From Cetobacterium sp. ZOR0034 (lineage in GTDB: Bacteria; Fusobacteriota; Fusobacteriia; Fusobacteriales; Fusobacteriaceae): a DNA stretch of 64,000 nucleotides. Under the pieces are notes generated by a model, which searched no databases, was not told the origin of the DNA, and was given only the letters and a program-made list of their open reading frames with translations. Of this stretch, positions 61,678 to 64,000 are shown piece after piece (position 1 is the stretch's first letter; every line of letters starts with the position of its first letter). Both the position numbers and the translations under genes were made by a program. The stretch spans positions 38,364 to 102,363 of the forward strand of contig NZ_JTLI01000001.1 in assembly GCF_000799075.1 (NCBI RefSeq), given 5' to 3'.

Positions 61678-62628
61678 ATGGAAAGACCTGGGGTAAAAAT
61701 TTTTGCCGGAACATCAAACGTGGAGTTAGCTAAAAAAATAGCTGAGAAATATGGGACTTCAGTAGGAGATGTTGAGATTGTTAGATTTAAAGATGGAGAG
61801 GTTTATGTTTGTGTAGGAGAAACGGTAAGAGGTAGAGATATATTTGTTGTTCAATCTACATCTGAGCCAGTAAACGAGAATATAATGGAGTTATTAATAT
61901 TTATTGATGCTTTAAAAAGAGCATCAGCTAAATCGATAAACGTTATCATTCCTTACTACGGATACGCTAGACAAGATAGAAAATCAAGACCTAGAGAGCC
62001 GATCACGTCTAAATTAGTGGCAAATTTATTAACAACAGCAGGAGCGACAAGAATCGTAACTATGGATTTACATGCTGATCAAATCCAAGGATTCTTCGAT
62101 ATTCCAGTGGATCATATGCAAGCATTACCTTTACTAGCTAAGTCATTTATAGCTAGAGGATTATCAGGAGAAAAAGTGGTAGTAGTATCTCCAGATATCG
62201 GTGGAGTAAAAAGAGCTAGAAAATTAGCAGAATGGCTAGATTGTAAAATAGCAATTATTGATAAGAGAAGACCAAAACCAAATATGTCAGAAGTAATGAA
62301 CTTAATTGGAGAGGTTGAAGGTAAGGTTGCAATATTTATTGATGATATGATTGATACTGCAGGAACAATAACAAATGGAGCTGAAGCTATAATGGCAAGA
62401 GGCGCTGTAGAAGCTTATGCTTGTTGTACTCATGGAGTATTTTCTGATCCAGCTATTGAAAGATTACAAGCTTCTTGTTTAAAAGAGGTTATTATAACAG
62501 ATTCAATAGCACTTCCAGAATCTAAGAAAATAGATAAGATAAAAGTTGTATCTGTAGATGAAATTCTTGCAGAGGCAGTTAGAAGAATCGTTAATAACGA
62601 ATCTGTATCTGAGTTATTTGAAAAGTAA
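61678..62628 (+). CDS. prs: Ribose-phosphate pyrophosphokinase
   Basis: Makes PRPP from ribose-5-phosphate and ATP for nucleotide, His and Trp synthesis. The 316-residue protein has VKIFAGTSN at the start, [10 protein letters not shown], the metal/ATP segment [11 protein letters not shown] and the PRPP loop [18 protein letters not shown] 61678 gives the normal family length; the frame extends to TTG 61660 inside glmU without support. The glmU-prs pairing is also seen in Bacillus. A strong terminator follows. Confidence 0.96.
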   Translation: MERPGVKIFAGTSNVELAKKIAEKYGTSVGDVEIVRFKDGEVYVCVGETVRGRDIFVVQSTSEPVNENIMELLIFIDALKRASAKSINVIIPYYGYARQDRKSRPREPITSKLVANLLTTAGATRIVTMDLHADQIQGFFDIPVDHMQALPLLAKSFIARGLSGEKVVVVSPDIGGVKRARKLAEWLDCKIAIIDKRRPKPNMSEVMNLIGEVEGKVAIFIDDMIDTAGTITNGAEAIMARGAVEAYACCTHGVFSDPAIERLQASCLKEVIITDSIALPESKKIDKIKVVSVDEILAEAVRRIVNNESVSELFEK

Positions 62629-62639
62629 AAGCATATAGA

Positions 62640-62667
62640 AAAGCTAGTATTATACTAGCTTTTTTTA
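62640..62667 (+). terminator. Intrinsic terminator after prs
   Basis: AAAGCTAGTA (62640-62649) / TACTAGCTTT (62653-62662), 3-base loop, then a T-run. Confidence 0.92.
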
Positions 62668-62723
62668 TTTTTATATGTTAGAATTATTTTATAATAAATA
62701 AATATTAAGGAAAAGGATTTATT

Positions 62724-63359
62724 ATGAAAAGAATTGTATATAAAGAAGACAACATTGATTTAAAATTTATAAAAAAAATCTTAGATGAAAATGGAATAAT
62801 AATATATCCAACAGATACTGTTTATGGTGTTGGAGCAAGTTTGAAATCACTAGAAGGAATTGAAAAAATTTATAAGGCTAAAGAACGAGCCTTTAATTCA
62901 CCATTGATAGCACTTTTAAGTAAAGTTGAGTATGTAGAAAAAGTAGCAATAGTAGATGAAGAGAAAAAAGAGATTGTCGTAAAGTTGGCAGAAAAATTTT
63001 GGCCAGGAGCATTGACAATAATTTTAAATAAAAGAAATAGTGTACCAGATATAATGGTTTCAGGAGGACAAACTGTTGGAGTAAGAATACCAGCTTTAAA
63101 ATTAGCACAGTATATAATAGAGTCTGTAGGTGGAGTTCTTCCAACAACAAGTGCAAATATATCTGGAGAGTCTACTCCTAGAAGTTATGAAGAGTTAAAT
63201 GAAATCTTTAAGGAAAGAGTAGATATAATTATAGATGGAGGAAAATCTCCTTTAGGTGTAGAGTCAACAATAATAGATTTAACAAAAGATGTTCCCAAAA
63301 TACTTCGAGAGGGAGCTATAAAAAAAGAAGCAATAGAGAAACTTATTGGAAAAATATAA
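62724..63359 (+). CDS. tsaC: L-threonylcarbamoyladenylate synthase
   Basis: Makes threonylcarbamoyl-AMP from threonine, bicarbonate and ATP, the first step of t6A37 synthesis. The 211-residue protein has YPTDTVYGVGASL near 28, KAERAFNSPL-type KxR motif (IYKAKERAFNSPL), FWPGALTIIL and PTTSANISGES, all TsaC/YwlC features. The extra Sua5 C-terminal domain is absent. MtaB, which acts on t6A, is encoded at 21.4 kb. Confidence 0.93.
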   Translation: MKRIVYKEDNIDLKFIKKILDENGIIIYPTDTVYGVGASLKSLEGIEKIYKAKERAFNSPLIALLSKVEYVEKVAIVDEEKKEIVVKLAEKFWPGALTIILNKRNSVPDIMVSGGQTVGVRIPALKLAQYIIESVGGVLPTTSANISGESTPRSYEELNEIFKERVDIIIDGGKSPLGVESTIIDLTKDVPKILREGAIKKEAIEKLIGKI

Positions 63360-63376
63360 AATTTTGGAGGAAACTG

Positions 63377-63808
63377 ATGAAGGCACAAAAATTAAACCCA
63401 AATAACATGAATCCTATGCAAATGAATTCAATGTCATCTATGATGGGAATGATGAATTCAATTCAAAAAATTGGAAAAGGAAAGAGAAAATATTCTGTAA
63501 CTTTAGATAAAGGTACAAAAAAATTCTTATCTAAATTTATAGAAGAAATAAAAAAGCAGTTTGATGTAAATAGTGGAATGCAAAATGTAGGACAATTTTT
63601 AGATTATGTAAAATCTATAGCAGATTCTAAAGATAGAATGGAGCTAAAACTTTCATATGAAGAGCAAGAGTTTCTAACAAGAATGGTTGCAGATGCTGTT
63701 AGAGGAATGGAGTCAGTTCAATTTAAATGGTATCAATTAATAAAGAAGTCAATGACGAAAGTTATGATAAAACAATATAGAGAGTTATTAATTCAATTAA
63801 AAAAATAA
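63377..63808 (+). CDS. Hypothetical protein with Met-rich N-terminus
   Basis: A 143-residue protein of no recognised family. Residues 11-27 are unusually Met/Asn-rich (NMNPMQMNSMSSMMGMM). The rest is basic and helical, without a signal peptide or membrane segment. It lies 17 bases after tsaC with GGAGG upstream, so it is cotranscribed. A coiled, DNA- or protein-binding role would fit the charge pattern but cannot be shown. Confidence 0.65.
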   Translation: MKAQKLNPNNMNPMQMNSMSSMMGMMNSIQKIGKGKRKYSVTLDKGTKKFLSKFIEEIKKQFDVNSGMQNVGQFLDYVKSIADSKDRMELKLSYEEQEFLTRMVADAVRGMESVQFKWYQLIKKSMTKVMIKQYRELLIQLKK

Positions 63809-63838
63809 TTGAAAAACCTAGTAAAATCAAAGGAAGTC

Positions 63839-63870
63839 AGAAGTAGAGAAATATTCTACTTCTTTTTTTT
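63839..63870 (+). terminator. Intrinsic terminator after the Met-rich protein gene
   Basis: AGAAGTAGA (63839-63847) / TCTACTTCT (63855-63863), 7-base loop, then TTTTTTT. Confidence 0.9.
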
Positions 63871-63880
63871 AAAAAAAATG

Positions 63881-63909
63881 TTGACTTTTTATATATCATA
63901 GGGTATAAT
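63881..63909 (+). promoter_or_regulatory. Promoter of the tRNA-Thr gene
   Basis: TTGACT (63881-63886) and TATAAT (63904-63909), spacing 17, 18 bases before the tRNA. The same strong type as for infC. Confidence 0.85.
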
Positions 63910-63927
63910 TATAAATGTCTAAGGGAT

Positions 63928-64000
<73 letters not shown>

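Overview
The window is about 64 kb of AT-rich, gene-dense bacterial chromosome. The gene mix points to a member of the Fusobacteriota, probably Fusobacteriaceae of the Fusobacterium/Cetobacterium type. It combines Firmicutes-like RNA decay and stress genes (RNase Y, RNase J, HrcA with a CIRCE operator) with envelope genes of a two-membrane cell (an OmpP1/FadL-type outer-membrane protein and an AMIN-domain amidase). This assignment is inference from gene content; no 16S gene is present. I see no prophage, insertion sequence, CRISPR array or obvious acquired island.

Layout. 1-6.4 kb (+): 3' part of ppk1, pgl, a monocistronic thioredoxin-like gene, small secreted and membrane proteins, a CPA1-type antiporter and rlmI. 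6.5-10.4 kb (-): tmRNA gene ssrA and an aroC / dCMP deaminase / hemolysin III / MATE operon. 10.5-16.9 kb (+): obgE, miaA, then a lipoprotein / anti-sigma-like kinase / STAS / RNase Y operon and a PAS-GGDEF protein. 16.9-18.5 kb (-): an AgcS-family transporter behind a long leader. 18.6-38 kb (+): an uninterrupted block of 21 genes (ruvB, Rrf2 regulator, rsmE, mtaB, mrdA, rnj, yhbY, dxs, tlyA, ctp protease, rsmI, ylqF, nadE and others) closed by one strong terminator. 38-41 kb (+): DUF3100 membrane protein, small partner and M20 amidohydrolase. 41-43 kb (+): TetR regulator with a FadL-like porin. 43-52.9 kb (-): smpB, rnr, yqeK, a GerMN protein, an amidase and yajC, then dnaJ, dnaK, grpE and hrcA under a perfect CIRCE. 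53-57.6 kb (+): ptsI, ptsH, ispH, S1. 57.6-64 kb (+): infC-rpmI-rplT with an attenuator leader, a TPR protein, a J-domain membrane protein, glmU, prs, tsaC, a Met-rich protein and tRNA-Thr.

How the genes work together. Much of the window serves translation and RNA: rRNA and tRNA modification (RlmI, RsmE, RsmI, TlyA, MiaA, TsaC and MtaB, the last two acting in sequence on A37), ribosome assembly GTPases (ObgE, YlqF), RNases Y, J and R, and the complete trans-translation set (ssrA, smpB, rnr).

Most notable signal. The transporter at 16.9-18.3 kb is preceded by a promoter, an 18-codon leader peptide with five consecutive tyrosine codons, and three mutually exclusive RNA pairings ending in an intrinsic terminator. 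This looks like a tyrosine-sensing ribosome-mediated attenuator on an amino-acid transporter, and it suggests the transporter carries tyrosine. Secondary signals are an AUU start codon for infC behind a second attenuator, a DUF3100/M20 uptake-and-hydrolysis locus, and a TetR operator region with 17-bp direct repeats.
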